Source of the DNA: JBPOFM01 sp041391925
GTDB lineage: Bacteria; Bacteroidota; Bacteroidia; Flavobacteriales; Flavobacteriaceae
DNA: 64,000 bases
Reading direction: 5' to 3'
NCBI GenBank assembly: GCA_041391925.1
Contig: JAWKNA010000005.1
Span: forward strand, 310,001 to 374,000
Numbering within the stretch: position 1 is the first letter of the stretch; each line of letters begins with the position of its first letter. Of the stretch, positions 44,257 to 53,932 are shown piece after piece. Made by a program: the position numbers and the translations under genes. The notes beneath the pieces were generated by a model, which had not been told where the DNA came from, did no database searches, and saw nothing but the letters and a program-made list of their open reading frames with translations.

Positions 44257-45150
44257 TTACCAATCTGATTCATCATAATAATTTACCCATATAGTTTTTG
44301 TGCTTGTTTTTATTTGATCAATTTCATCGGAACTTAATCGATCTTTCCATGTATGGATATTTGATTTTGAATCTCTTACGTGAACCCCTTCTTCTTTTGA
44401 TGTCGTTGTTGCTATTATGTAACTTTGTATTTCTTCAGTAAATGGCAGATTTAGAAAATCGAATATTTTTGAAAATTCGTTTATCGGATTTAAAGATAAA
44501 TCTTCATGTTTGATAAAATACCATTTATTGCCATAAGTTTTTTGATACTGTAGTATCACACTATATAATATATTCCACAACAATATTCCTTGTTCAAGAA
44601 TGGACTGTTTCTTTCTGGAATAAAATTCAATCTCAGTTTGAAACTTCTTGAGATGGAGCGTCATCAAATCTTTCTGTTGAAGCAGTTCATTAAAATTGAA
44701 TTCCCAAGACTTTAGCTTCATACTGGCAACAAATGCCGCTGGATGGCGAACTGTAACTACTACATCTGAAGGGAAAGTATCATAGATCCAAGGTGCCGAC
44801 ATTAAAGCAATTGGGTCTTTTATGAGTGTGCGTTTTAATTTCTTTCTATGTAATTCCAAAAAATAGGTATAAAGACTTTTGAGGCTCTTAACTTCGGATA
44901 AATTTTGATAGCCTTTAAAAATCGATATGGAAAAAAAGGATTTTAAGTAGGATTTTATTGTAAGTTGAAACTCTTTATCTTGATTTTTATCCACAAATTG
45001 GAACCAATATTTAATTGGAGATTTATACTTCTTTATGGCTATATTGAAAGGTTCTTGTACATATCGGACATCCTTGGATTGAGAAATAACCTTGCCGGTC
45101 CATGTAGAACCTGAACGATGTGCTCCCGTGACGAGAATCAATTTCTTCAT
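44257..45150 (-). CDS. sulfotransferase domain protein 2
   Basis: 297 residues. The PAPS-binding loop VTGAHRSGSTWTGKVIS (near residue 8) and the 3'-phosphate motif DVVVTVRHPAAFVASM are intact. It lies three bases upstream of the other minus-strand sulfotransferase, forming a two-gene unit that reads against the locus. It may have been inserted or inverted as a block. The acceptor is unknown. Confidence 0.82.
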   Translation of the reverse strand: MKKLILVTGAHRSGSTWTGKVISQSKDVRYVQEPFNIAIKKYKSPIKYWFQFVDKNQDKEFQLTIKSYLKSFFSISIFKGYQNLSEVKSLKSLYTYFLELHRKKLKRTLIKDPIALMSAPWIYDTFPSDVVVTVRHPAAFVASMKLKSWEFNFNELLQQKDLMTLHLKKFQTEIEFYSRKKQSILEQGILLWNILYSVILQYQKTYGNKWYFIKHEDLSLNPINEFSKIFDFLNLPFTEEIQSYIIATTTSKEEGVHVRDSKSNIHTWKDRLSSDEIDQIKTSTKTIWVNYYDESDW

Positions 45151-45258
45151 CGGTTATTCAGGGTGATTAATATTAAGTATGATCATTGTCATATTATGAT
45201 GTACAAATATAAATAAATGCTACTTCTATCGGTAAATTTTAATAAGTTTGCTCTCAAC

Positions 45259-46116
45259 ATGAATCCAAACGTTTCCATTATTCTACCCAATTATAACCAT
45301 GCACCATATTTGCAAGAACGTTTGGATAGTATTTTCAATCAAACCTATCAAGATTTTGAAATAATCATTCTGGATGATCATTCTACTGATGGCAGTTTGG
45401 AGATACTTAAAAAATATCAGAAGCATCCTAAAGTCAGCAAGATTATTGTAAATAATGAAAATTCAGGTTCACCTTTCCTTCAATGGCAAAAGGGTTTGAA
45501 ACTTGCCAAGGGAAAATTCATCTGGATTGCAGAAAGTGACGATTGTTGCGACTTGAACTTTATTGAAACACAACTGGAACATCTCGTTAAAGCAGATGTT
45601 GCAGTTGCAAAAACAATTGCATTAACCAATGATTCTCTTAAAAATGAAATTATACATCCTGTTTTTGATGACTCAAAACAAGATGATGCCTTATTGTATT
45701 GCCCAATTTTAAATGTTAGTGGTGTGCTTTTTAAGTCGTCTTTGATCACTGACAATACTGATTCACATTTTTCAAAATTCAAAAAAATTGGAGATAAAGT
45801 CTTTTATTTTGAATATTTTAGAAATGCCAATATGGTTTTTAACGCTCAAACAGCAAACCATTTTAGACAAATTAATTCCAGTGTCTCTAAACTAAAAAAT
45901 CGTGATACCTCATATTATAAATCATATTTTGACGAGCATTGCGGCTTTATTAAGTACGCCCAAAAATTGGATCCTAGTATAACAAAAATATTGGTCAAAC
46001 GATATATAAAGAAATTTTATGGACGTGTGAGTAACCGAGTGCCAAAAGAAAAGAAATGGACTATTAAGTATTTAAACTTATTTATAGCATATAAACTTAA
46101 AATTTTGAAATATTAA
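45259..46116 (+). CDS. glycosyltransferase family 2 (2)
   Basis: 285 residues from the ATG at 45259. The upstream in-frame Met adds hydrophobic residues not usual for the family. VSIILPNYNHAPYLQERL, IIILDDHSTDGSLEIL and the metal site WIAESDDC show a GT-A family 2 enzyme. It lies between the minus-strand sulfotransferase pair and the aminotransferase remnant. Donor and acceptor are unknown. Confidence 0.9.
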   Translation: MNPNVSIILPNYNHAPYLQERLDSIFNQTYQDFEIIILDDHSTDGSLEILKKYQKHPKVSKIIVNNENSGSPFLQWQKGLKLAKGKFIWIAESDDCCDLNFIETQLEHLVKADVAVAKTIALTNDSLKNEIIHPVFDDSKQDDALLYCPILNVSGVLFKSSLITDNTDSHFSKFKKIGDKVFYFEYFRNANMVFNAQTANHFRQINSSVSKLKNRDTSYYKSYFDEHCGFIKYAQKLDPSITKILVKRYIKKFYGRVSNRVPKEKKWTIKYLNLFIAYKLKILKY

Positions 46117-46278
46117 ACCCTTTTTATTATTAAAATTACCATTGTATATTGCTGAAATTAAATTTGAAACTTCAGTGACTTTCCAATCTACACATGTAGC
46201 CACAATGTCAACTGAAATCTAGGATTAAATTGAATGTTTTGTTGACAATGAAAATTGATTTTGCCAAAGTTAAAAGTT

Positions 46279-47351
46279 ATGATAAATGTCACTAAAACAT
46301 TTTTGCCACCTAAAAAAGAATTCATTCAACTTTTAGACCGTGTTTGGGAATCTGGTTGGTTAACAAATAGGGGCATTTTGGTAAAGAGCTAGAAGTTAAA
46401 TTAAAGGAATTTTTGAAGGTCCAAAATGTAATATGTACCACAAATGGTACATTGCCTTTGCAGATTGCGATTAAGACATTGGATTTAAGGGGAGAGATTA
46501 TCACAACCCCATTTAGCTATGTTGCAACTACATCTAGTATTGTTTGGGAAGGTTGTAAACCTGTTTTTGTGGACATTCATCCAGGATATTTAACCATAGA
46601 CGAAACCAAAATTGAATCAGCCGTAACAGAACGTACTTCAGCGATATTGGCAACTCATGTTTTTGGTAACCCTTGTGAAGTAGAAACGATAAATAAAATC
46701 GCGCAAAAATATAACCTTAAGGTTATATATGATGCTGCACACGCTTTTAATGTAATTTATAAAGACCAATCTATATTTTCTTATGGAAATATAAGCATCT
46801 GTAGTTTTCATGCTACTAAAATATTTCACACGGCAGAAGGAGGTGCTATGTTTACTAACGACATTGATTTATATAATCGATTGTTCTACCATCACAACTT
46901 TGGACACAAGGATATTGAGAGTTTTCAAGGACTCGGAATAAACGCAAAAATGAGTGAATTGCAGGCTGCTATGGGACTTTCAGTTTTACCATATTTTGCA
47001 CAAATTGTCCAAGCAAGAAAAGCTGTTGTGGACTTATATAATGAAAATTTACAATATGCAAATCTTCAGCTATTTAAATTGCGTCCATTGACAAAATGGA
47101 ATTATAGTTATTACCCAGTTGTTTTTAAGGATGAAACACAATTACTTAAGGTAAAATTGGCTCTTGAATCAGAGCAAATATTTCCAAGACGCTATTTTTA
47201 TCCTGTTTTGAATACTTTGCCATATGTTAATAGTAAAACTTGCCCTATAGCCGAAAGGATTGCAAATACAATTCTTTGTCTTCCATTGTTTGTCGGAATG
47301 TCAAAATCAGATCAGGTTAAAATAATAGAAATAATACTAGCGAATGTTTAA
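46279..47351 (+). pseudogene. sugar aminotransferase (DegT/DnrJ/EryC1/StrS, VioA-like) with frameshift
   Basis: An N-terminal piece begins at the ATG 46279 with MINVTKTFLPPKKEFIQLLD and ends at a stop at 46390. From about 46371 the next frame continues the family pattern (GHFGKELEVKLKEFLKV) through to 47351. The break falls at the AATAGGGGCAT stretch (46366-46376), where one base is missing to give WLTN-x-GHF. Joined, the protein is about 357 residues. The PLP lysine is intact in FHATKIFHTAEGG. The enzyme would make a 4-amino-4,6-dideoxy sugar for the formyltransferase downstream. It could be a pseudogene or a base lost in a GGGG run during sequencing. Confidence 0.85.
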
Positions 47352-48087
47352 AAATATTCTTGTAATTTCAGATAATTTAATGCTTTGTGAAGCTTTTGAA
47401 AACCTGATTCATAAACTAGAGTATGAAGGTGCAATATGGACCTTTGCGGTAAGTCCATATTCTGATGAGCAAAACTTCAGAAAATCCTTAAAAATTTCCG
47501 TCATGTCCTACGATTTAAAAAACCCACTGCACATTAAGGAAATTGCAAAAAAGCATGATCTTGTTTTTTCTATTCACTGTAAACAATTATTTCCCAGTTC
47601 ATTGGTTAATACAGTTAAATGCATCAATATTCATCCTGGTTATAATCCAATTAATCGGGGGTGGTATCCTCAAGTATTCGCTATCATTAATAATTTGCCG
47701 ACAGGTGCAACAATACATGAAATAAATAATCAACTCGATCATGGGGCCATCATTGCGAGAGATTTTATTGAAAAAGACATAACTGATTCATCCAAAACGT
47801 TGTACGATAAAATCATCAAAAAAGAAATTGAGTTACTTGAGGAGCATTTATTGAATATTCTTGAAAACACTTATGATACAATCCAACCAGAAAATGAAGG
47901 CCATCTTTTCTACAAAAAGGATTTTAATGAGCTTTGTGAATTGGATTTAAATGAAAATATGACAGCTTTAGAATTTATAAATCGATTAAGGGCATTGACT
48001 CACGAGCCTTACAATAATGCCTATTTTAGAGATCCTTCGGATAATAAAAAAGTGTACATTGGTTTGCAATTAAAAAAGGAGGAATAA
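47344..48087 (+). CDS. sugar N-formyltransferase, VioF/QdtF-like
   Basis: 247 residues. The formyltransferase core has INIHPGYNPINRGWYPQVF (Asn and His of the active site) and LDHGAIIARD (Asp). These place it with the enzymes that formylate dTDP-4-amino-4,6-dideoxyglucose using N10-formyltetrahydrofolate. Its start overlaps the end of the aminotransferase frame by eight bases, so the two form a pair. The expected product is an N-formylated dideoxy sugar such as Qui4NFo. Genes for dTDP-glucose supply (rmlA, rmlB) are not in the window. Confidence 0.85.
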   Translation: MFKNILVISDNLMLCEAFENLIHKLEYEGAIWTFAVSPYSDEQNFRKSLKISVMSYDLKNPLHIKEIAKKHDLVFSIHCKQLFPSSLVNTVKCINIHPGYNPINRGWYPQVFAIINNLPTGATIHEINNQLDHGAIIARDFIEKDITDSSKTLYDKIIKKEIELLEEHLLNILENTYDTIQPENEGHLFYKKDFNELCELDLNENMTALEFINRLRALTHEPYNNAYFRDPSDNKKVYIGLQLKKEE

Positions 48088-48160
48088 ATATTATGCTTTT
48101 CAGTTCAAAAAAATAACCAGATGCCTTTTTTATTCTTGAATTAGTTTTTAAATATCCATT

Positions 48161-49060
48161 ATGAATTCAATACTTTCTGTGTGTTTAATTTCCTATAATC
48201 ATGAAGATTTCATCGAGGATGCCCTCAAAGGAATAATTTACCAAAAAACATCATTTCCATTCGAGTTAGTCATTTCTGATGACGCATCTGGTGATCGTAC
48301 GAATGAGATAATTTTAAAAGTTACAGAAAATATACCTCAACACGTAACACTTAAATATTTTCATCACAAACAAAATCTTGGCATGTACGCAAATTTCGAG
48401 TTTGCACTAAATGCGTGTAGCGGTGAATATATAGCTGTTTGTGAAGGTGATGATTATTGGATTGAAGATGAAAAATTACAAATGCAATTGCAATTTTTAA
48501 ATGAAAATCCTGATTATAATCTCATTACCGCTCATGTACGTCAATATTTTCAAAATGACGGAAAATTTGTTGAGCCACACCATCTAAAAGCCTTTACTTT
48601 TGATTATAAAGATATGATTGTCAAAAATCATTGTTCTACATGTACTACAATGTTTAGAAATTTTATAAAAAATGAAGGTCCAATGGAGTTCATCCCTAAA
48701 TTGGGCTGTGATTTTCAAATATGGATGAGAGCGTTGGGCAAAAGAGGTAAAGGAATCAAACTTGATGTGGTCTTTGCCGTTTACAGGAGGCATGAAAATA
48801 GTGCTACTGGATTAAGAAATAAAAAGTTGAGTTCTTATTCCTATTTTGAAAACATGGTAAAAGAAAAAATAAGAATCGCAGAATCATGGAATCACTATTT
48901 CGGATGTGAGGCTTCTGATTCTGTTTTGAGACTCAAAGTTAATTTATACAAAAGTTTAGCTAAAGTTTCTTATAATCGTAATAAGTTTTTTGGATTATTA
49001 TTTTACTATTTTCAGTATCGAAAATCTCAATTATTATTTAAGTTTAGTTCCTTGTTATAA
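48161..49060 (+). CDS. glycosyltransferase family 2 (3)
   Basis: 299 residues. The GT-A pattern is clear: LSVCLISYNHEDFIEDAL, LVISDDASGDRTNEI and the metal site AVCEGDDYWI. The segment ATGLRNKKLSSYSYFENM in the C-terminus is typical of the family, not diagnostic. It lies after the formyltransferase and may add the formylated sugar. Donor not assignable. Confidence 0.9.
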   Translation: MNSILSVCLISYNHEDFIEDALKGIIYQKTSFPFELVISDDASGDRTNEIILKVTENIPQHVTLKYFHHKQNLGMYANFEFALNACSGEYIAVCEGDDYWIEDEKLQMQLQFLNENPDYNLITAHVRQYFQNDGKFVEPHHLKAFTFDYKDMIVKNHCSTCTTMFRNFIKNEGPMEFIPKLGCDFQIWMRALGKRGKGIKLDVVFAVYRRHENSATGLRNKKLSSYSYFENMVKEKIRIAESWNHYFGCEASDSVLRLKVNLYKSLAKVSYNRNKFFGLLFYYFQYRKSQLLFKFSSLL

Positions 49061-49176
49061 TATATGTTTCCCAACATTCATTCTATTATTTAGTACCGAT
49101 TTATCTTACTGATTATAGGAATTCTTCAATTTATTACACGGTGAGGAGAAGCTTAGCGACATTTAATAAGAAATAC

Positions 49177-49184
49177 TATATTTG
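49177..49184 (+). promoter_or_regulatory. candidate internal -7 promoter element
   Basis: TATATTTG is a full TAnnTTTG match, 20 bases before the ATG at 49204. No TTG is at the ideal -33 position. The 143-base gap suggests a separate transcription unit. Confidence 0.35.
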
Positions 49185-49203
49185 AAAATGTTAATTTTAA
49201 CAA

Positions 49204-50226
49204 ATGAAAATTGCCCTTGTTCTAACAGTTAAAAATGAAAGCAGACTTCTGCGCTACAACTTACTATACCATCAGGCTGTTGGCATAACCAAAGCATTTG
49301 TTTATTTCGATGGTACAACCGACGATGGCAAGAAAACCATACAAGATTTAAATTTTGTTGCGATTCAAGATTCTGTAAGTGCCGACAAATACATTGGCCT
49401 CGATTTTTTGCACAAATTTACGTCGCAAGCTGAGGAACACCATACAGCAAGACAATGTTTGAACACCTATGATGCAGTTCAAAAATGTAAAGATTTTGGC
49501 TATGATTGGTTAATTTCCATCGATGCTGATGAACTAATTGCCACCGAAAGCGATGTGCCCTCTGATCTTAAATCATTTTTTTCAGACGTTGATGAGACCA
49601 TTGAAATGATTAATTTTAAAACAATGGAAGTTTTGCAGCAAAAAGAGAATTTTGGCAATGTCTTTTCTGAGGCGGACCTTTTCAAAACCAGGAAAAATTT
49701 CAAATATCGTGGAGAAAGTATATACCGTGAGATATATAATCCAAAACTTAAAATAAATGAAAAACATCATTTTTGGTATGGTCAAACTATGGGAAAAGCT
49801 GCAATTAAGGTAAATTCTAATCTTATTCCAATAAATGTGCATCGCTACCAACATATTGATGGTAGCAAACCCAAATTGATTAATGATGGTTTCGTTCTTC
49901 ATTATCATGCTTATGATGCTAAAGACTTTATTAAAAAATTCAAAAACTTCAGCAATCACCCCAACCATTTTTTGTCCGGCAGTCGAGTTGAACCGCTAAA
50001 ATTACTGTTGAAAGATGTCGTAAACAATTATGGTTACTCTGATGAGGAATTAAAGGACTATTTTAATAAATATTTACTGTTTGACCCGAAACGAGTCAAA
50101 CAATTATTAAGGAACAGAAAACTGAAAGTTTTAAAAAGAAAGCAAAATTCTTTGAAAAGAATATCTTCTGCAGTACTTGTGTTCAAAAAACTAAATTTGG
50201 AATCTCCCCATGAAAAAAACCAATAG
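49204..50226 (+). CDS. glycosyltransferase family 2/92-like
   Basis: 340 residues. VLTVKNESRLLRYNLLYHQ and VYFDGTTDDGKKTIQDL lead to LISIDADELI, the DxD metal site. The pattern resembles the GT92 / Glyco_tranf_2_4 group, where acceptor position is near the membrane. The C-terminal 60 residues are basic and helical (RVKQLLRNRKLKVLKRKQNS), probably a membrane-surface contact. Donor unknown. Confidence 0.8.
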   Translation: MKIALVLTVKNESRLLRYNLLYHQAVGITKAFVYFDGTTDDGKKTIQDLNFVAIQDSVSADKYIGLDFLHKFTSQAEEHHTARQCLNTYDAVQKCKDFGYDWLISIDADELIATESDVPSDLKSFFSDVDETIEMINFKTMEVLQQKENFGNVFSEADLFKTRKNFKYRGESIYREIYNPKLKINEKHHFWYGQTMGKAAIKVNSNLIPINVHRYQHIDGSKPKLINDGFVLHYHAYDAKDFIKKFKNFSNHPNHFLSGSRVEPLKLLLKDVVNNYGYSDEELKDYFNKYLLFDPKRVKQLLRNRKLKVLKRKQNSLKRISSAVLVFKKLNLESPHEKNQ

Positions 50227-50355
50227 TTATAGGGGCAATCTTTTGAAAATGAAATTTCAATTTAATTAACTTATTTTTGCTTGGCACAGCAATCATAAAT
50301 TCATTTTTTTTAAAATTCGCTCGTACTTTATAACTCAATCACAAGATTTTTACTA

Positions 50356-51267
50356 ATGATTCATTTTTTATATAGCTACTTTTTAAAAACAAAGATAGAC
50401 GAAAATAAAAGTAAATTATACACATGGTTGCAATGGCAACTGTATAAGTTTCTTAAAGTAGGTTTGATAAGTTATTATAAGAATATTTCTTTAAATTCAT
50501 TAGGGATTGATTCTACAAGTAATGTTGTAGTTAGCTTAACATCGTTCCCTGCGCGAATTGGAGTAATTCATCTATCTATTCGAAGCATATTAAATCAAAC
50601 TAAAAGACCAAAAAAAGTGGTGTTGTGGTTAGGGGAAGAACAATTTCCACTTAGAGAAACCACATTACCCCAACAATTATTGGAATTAAAACAATTGGGA
50701 CTTGAAATTGAGTTTTGCGAAGATCTCAAGGCGCATAAAAAATATTTTTTTTCTTTTCAGAAATACCCAAAAAATCTACTAGTTACGGTAGATGATGATG
50801 TGATTTATCCTAAAGATCTTTTAGAAACATTATTTATGGCTCATCAAAAGCATCCAGATTGTGTAGTCGCCAATCGCGTTAGATACATGGAAAGTATTAA
50901 TGAGGACTTTATTCCCTACAGACAATGGAAAATCAATAGTTCCAAATATATTATGCCATCTAAAAGGATATTTTCTACAGGAGTTGGAGGTGTTTTATAT
51001 GAACCGGGTTTTTTTCAAAAATCATTTTTTGACATAGATGGAATTAAAAAAACAGATTGTCGTAATGATGACATATGGTTGAAAGCAGGCCAAATCGCAA
51101 ACAATGTCCCTGTTTTTTTTACCAATGTCTATTTCAGACAATTCATTGAAATTCCTGAATCGCAAAAAGAAAGTTTATTTTCGACCAATGTATTTGAAGC
51201 AGATAATGATCGACAAATAAAAGAAATTTTCGATTACTTTGGAATTAATCAAAAATCTTTCGAATAA
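50356..51267 (+). CDS. glycosyltransferase, GT-A type
   Basis: 303 residues. VVVSLTSFPARIGVIHLSIR opens the catalytic domain and LLVTVDDDVIYP is the metal-binding DxD motif; RNDDIWLKAGQIANNVPVF contains a likely catalytic acid. This pattern is seen in glycosyltransferases of capsular loci with no well-studied member. The 50-residue N-terminal extension is basic and amphipathic. Donor and acceptor are unknown. Confidence 0.78.
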   Translation: MIHFLYSYFLKTKIDENKSKLYTWLQWQLYKFLKVGLISYYKNISLNSLGIDSTSNVVVSLTSFPARIGVIHLSIRSILNQTKRPKKVVLWLGEEQFPLRETTLPQQLLELKQLGLEIEFCEDLKAHKKYFFSFQKYPKNLLVTVDDDVIYPKDLLETLFMAHQKHPDCVVANRVRYMESINEDFIPYRQWKINSSKYIMPSKRIFSTGVGGVLYEPGFFQKSFFDIDGIKKTDCRNDDIWLKAGQIANNVPVFFTNVYFRQFIEIPESQKESLFSTNVFEADNDRQIKEIFDYFGINQKSFE

Positions 51268-51383
51268 AAGAACTTATTTACCCATATCGTATTGAATTTT
51301 TTTGGTGCGTTAATAATATTTCAGATTGCATTCTCCAAGTTTCATAAAAGCACAAATTATACTATCTTCGTTGTTATTGCTAT

Positions 51384-52775
51384 ATGACCACAACAACAGT
51401 CCCAATAATTCCGAAAAGGCAAACCTTTGCTAAAGTAAATGCACAACGCGAATTGCATTTAGAAGCTATATGCATATTTGCGGCAACTGGATTTTTTTTG
51501 GATCAAGACACCTATTGGAAAGACGAGATTGTTTTGAAGCCAGGGACTCAATATGACTTGGATGAAAACCGTTTTGTTTTAAGCCAAAAAGAATATTTCA
51601 AATGGTATCATGAACCACGACAAATCTCTTTTGAATCTGCATTGGGAGAGTTTATAGATTTATTCGAAGGTATTGTCAAAGAACAATCAAATCATCAAAA
51701 TATACTTTTGCCAATTTCAGGGGGTTTAGACAGTCGAACTCAGGCGACTGCTCTCCACCATATGAATATAGATGTGGATTCTTATTCATATAGTTTTGAG
51801 CAAGGATTTAAAGAACACGATATTGCCAAACAGGTCGCAAAGGTTTGCAATTTTCGTTTTAACCAATATTTAATTCGCCCAAATTATTTATGGAAGGTTC
51901 TGAATGATATGTCAGATATTAATGGTTGTTATTCAGAATTTACACATCCAAGACAAATTGCAGTTTTAGATGACCTTAAAAAGATGAAAGGTGAATTTTC
52001 TTTAGGACATTGGGGTGATGTGTTATTTGATCGGGGTATCGCGAGTAAAGATGAGTTAATTCCGGAAGTTGATTTGGTTTATAAAAAAATCATTAAGAAA
52101 GGAGGGCTTGCACTTGCAAAAAGTTTATGGCAGTCATGGAATTTAGTTGGTGATTTTGAGACCTATCTTAAACAGCGGATTCAAGATTTATTGAATAAGA
52201 TTGACATCCAACATAAAGGAGCAAAAATTCGAGCCTTCAAATCTCTTTATTGGGCTCCACGTTGGACATCTGTTAGCTTATCTTTTTTTGAATTCGCCCA
52301 TCCCATTCATGTGCCGTATTATGATGACCGTATGTGCCATTTTATTTGCCAAATTCCAGAAGAACATTTGGCCGACAGAAAAATCCAAATAGAATATATA
52401 AAAAGGCGAAATCCAAAGTTGGCAAAAATAAGTTGGCAAGATCATATGCCCTATAATTTGTATAACTACAGAAAAAATCAATTTCCAGCGAATTTACCAT
52501 ATCGTGTTAAGAACAAGTTAAACCGTGAACTTAATTCAATATTTGGTAAAAAACACATACAGCGCAATTGGGAATTACAATTTTTAGGTTCTGAAAATGA
52601 AACTCATTTAATGAATCACCTATTTAATGTCCAAACTTTCAAACTTTTGGATAAAACCCTTATTACCGATTTCTATTCCAAATTCAAGAATGACGACCCC
52701 GTCTTTTATTCCCATTCTGTGAGCACACTTTTAACATTGTCATTATTCTCTCAAAAGAAAATGGATGATTATTAA
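51384..52775 (+). CDS. asparagine-synthase-like protein lacking the glutaminase domain
   Basis: 463 residues. The ATP-pyrophosphatase loop LLPISGGLDSRTQATAL (near residue 110-125) and the segment before it (LEAICIFAATGFFLDQDTYW) match the synthetase half of AsnB-type enzymes. The N-terminal glutaminase domain with catalytic Cys2 is absent; the protein begins with only about 20 unrelated residues. In P. aeruginosa O6, WbpS (same family) is thought to amidate the uronic acid made by WbpO/WbpP, both of which have homologues here. Uronamide formation, with ammonia from elsewhere, is the inferred role. Confidence 0.75.
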   Translation: MTTTTVPIIPKRQTFAKVNAQRELHLEAICIFAATGFFLDQDTYWKDEIVLKPGTQYDLDENRFVLSQKEYFKWYHEPRQISFESALGEFIDLFEGIVKEQSNHQNILLPISGGLDSRTQATALHHMNIDVDSYSYSFEQGFKEHDIAKQVAKVCNFRFNQYLIRPNYLWKVLNDMSDINGCYSEFTHPRQIAVLDDLKKMKGEFSLGHWGDVLFDRGIASKDELIPEVDLVYKKIIKKGGLALAKSLWQSWNLVGDFETYLKQRIQDLLNKIDIQHKGAKIRAFKSLYWAPRWTSVSLSFFEFAHPIHVPYYDDRMCHFICQIPEEHLADRKIQIEYIKRRNPKLAKISWQDHMPYNLYNYRKNQFPANLPYRVKNKLNRELNSIFGKKHIQRNWELQFLGSENETHLMNHLFNVQTFKLLDKTLITDFYSKFKNDDPVFYSHSVSTLLTLSLFSQKKMDDY

Positions 52776-52832
52776 AATTCTCATATCGAGCAGATTGAGA
52801 GTTATATCAGAGAATTTATTTTGAATTGTATA

Positions 52833-52860
52833 TTGAAATATTTTTAAAAGCGTATTTTTG
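52833..52860 (+). promoter_or_regulatory. candidate internal promoter
   Basis: TTG (52833-52835), 17 bases, TATTTTTG (52853-52860, full TAnnTTTG match). It lies 16 bases before the ATG at 52877 and would serve the glycosyltransferase / sulfotransferase run that follows. Confidence 0.5.
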
Positions 52861-52876
52861 ATTTTTACGATTTAAA

Positions 52877-53932
52877 ATGCCGCAAAAAATACGTATTCTA
52901 TATACAATACCTAATTTTAACACTGCCGGAAGTCAATATGTCCTCTTATCCTTAATAGAAAAATTGGATAAGGAAAGTTTTGAAATTTTTATTGGTGTAG
53001 AAGAGCATCCAGAATTGATACCAGACATTTTCCCCATTTCAAATAGAGTGCATATAAAGCACAAAGGAAATCTGATTGCCAATGTTTATCATTTCGCCAC
53101 AATGTTGAGAAGATATAATATTCATACAGTGCATTCTTGGGATTATAAATCCAATTTTTATGAACCCATTGCCACTAGACTAGTAGTGAAGAATTATTTA
53201 TTTACAAAAAAGAACGCAGCATGGTCGAAACGTTGGTTTTTAAAAAGTTTCTTATCCAGCCGAATAGTTTACGATCAACCTGATATGGAACTTAATTTTT
53301 TCAACAATATATTTCTGCGAAAGAAAGCAACGTTTATTCCGCATGGTATAGATGTTAATAAATTTGTACCTATAGGTAACAAAAAAAAAAAATCGAAAAT
53401 CTTTAAGCTTTGTTGTGTGGGGAATTTAGGCGAAAACAAAAATCAATTGTTTTTAATTCAACAATTGAAAGAATTGCCCAATTCAATTCATCTTTATTTG
53501 TATGGTCGATCACTAGCAGAGTACAGAGACAGACTAAATGATTTTATTCGTAAAGCAAATCTAACTAATCGTGTATTTATTGAGGATTTTGTTGATAATG
53601 ATGAACTCCCTCAGTTGTTGTCAACATTTGATTTATTTGTCTTGGCATCAAAGAAGGAAGGTCTTCCGGTTTCAATCCTTGAAGCATTGGCCTGTGGGTT
53701 GCCCGTATTATGCTCAGATTCTGGAGGAGGTACAAAATACATTTTTAAAAAAGGTAAGGGGGGGCATGTTTTTGATTTAGGCAAACCAGAGCAATTTAAA
53801 AACTATGTATTGGATTTTTATAATAACAAAGAGTATTTAAAAAATGCAAAACAAGAAGCGGTGCATTTGGCAAAACAATTTGATGTGAATCATGAAGTTC
53901 GGGCTTATGAAGCTTTGTATAAAAAATTATAA
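52877..53932 (+). CDS. glycosyltransferase family 4 (1)
   Basis: 351 residues, GT-B fold. The N-terminus RILYTIPNFNTAGSQYVLLS gives the acceptor domain; LCCVGNLGENKNQLFLIQQL begins the donor domain, with the retaining GT4 motif EGLPVSILEALACGLPVL. It adds a sugar with retention of the anomeric form. Its last base is the first base of the next gene (TAATG overlap). Confidence 0.92.
   Translation: MPQKIRILYTIPNFNTAGSQYVLLSLIEKLDKESFEIFIGVEEHPELIPDIFPISNRVHIKHKGNLIANVYHFATMLRRYNIHTVHSWDYKSNFYEPIATRLVVKNYLFTKKNAAWSKRWFLKSFLSSRIVYDQPDMELNFFNNIFLRKKATFIPHGIDVNKFVPIGNKKKKSKIFKLCCVGNLGENKNQLFLIQQLKELPNSIHLYLYGRSLAEYRDRLNDFIRKANLTNRVFIEDFVDNDELPQLLSTFDLFVLASKKEGLPVSILEALACGLPVLCSDSGGGTKYIFKKGKGGHVFDLGKPEQFKNYVLDFYNNKEYLKNAKQEAVHLAKQFDVNHEVRAYEALYKKL

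Noticed and set aside
46279..47351. Programmed frameshift in the aminotransferase
   Set aside because: No slippery A_AAA_AAG-type heptamer or downstream pseudoknot seen; a lost base in a G run is simpler.
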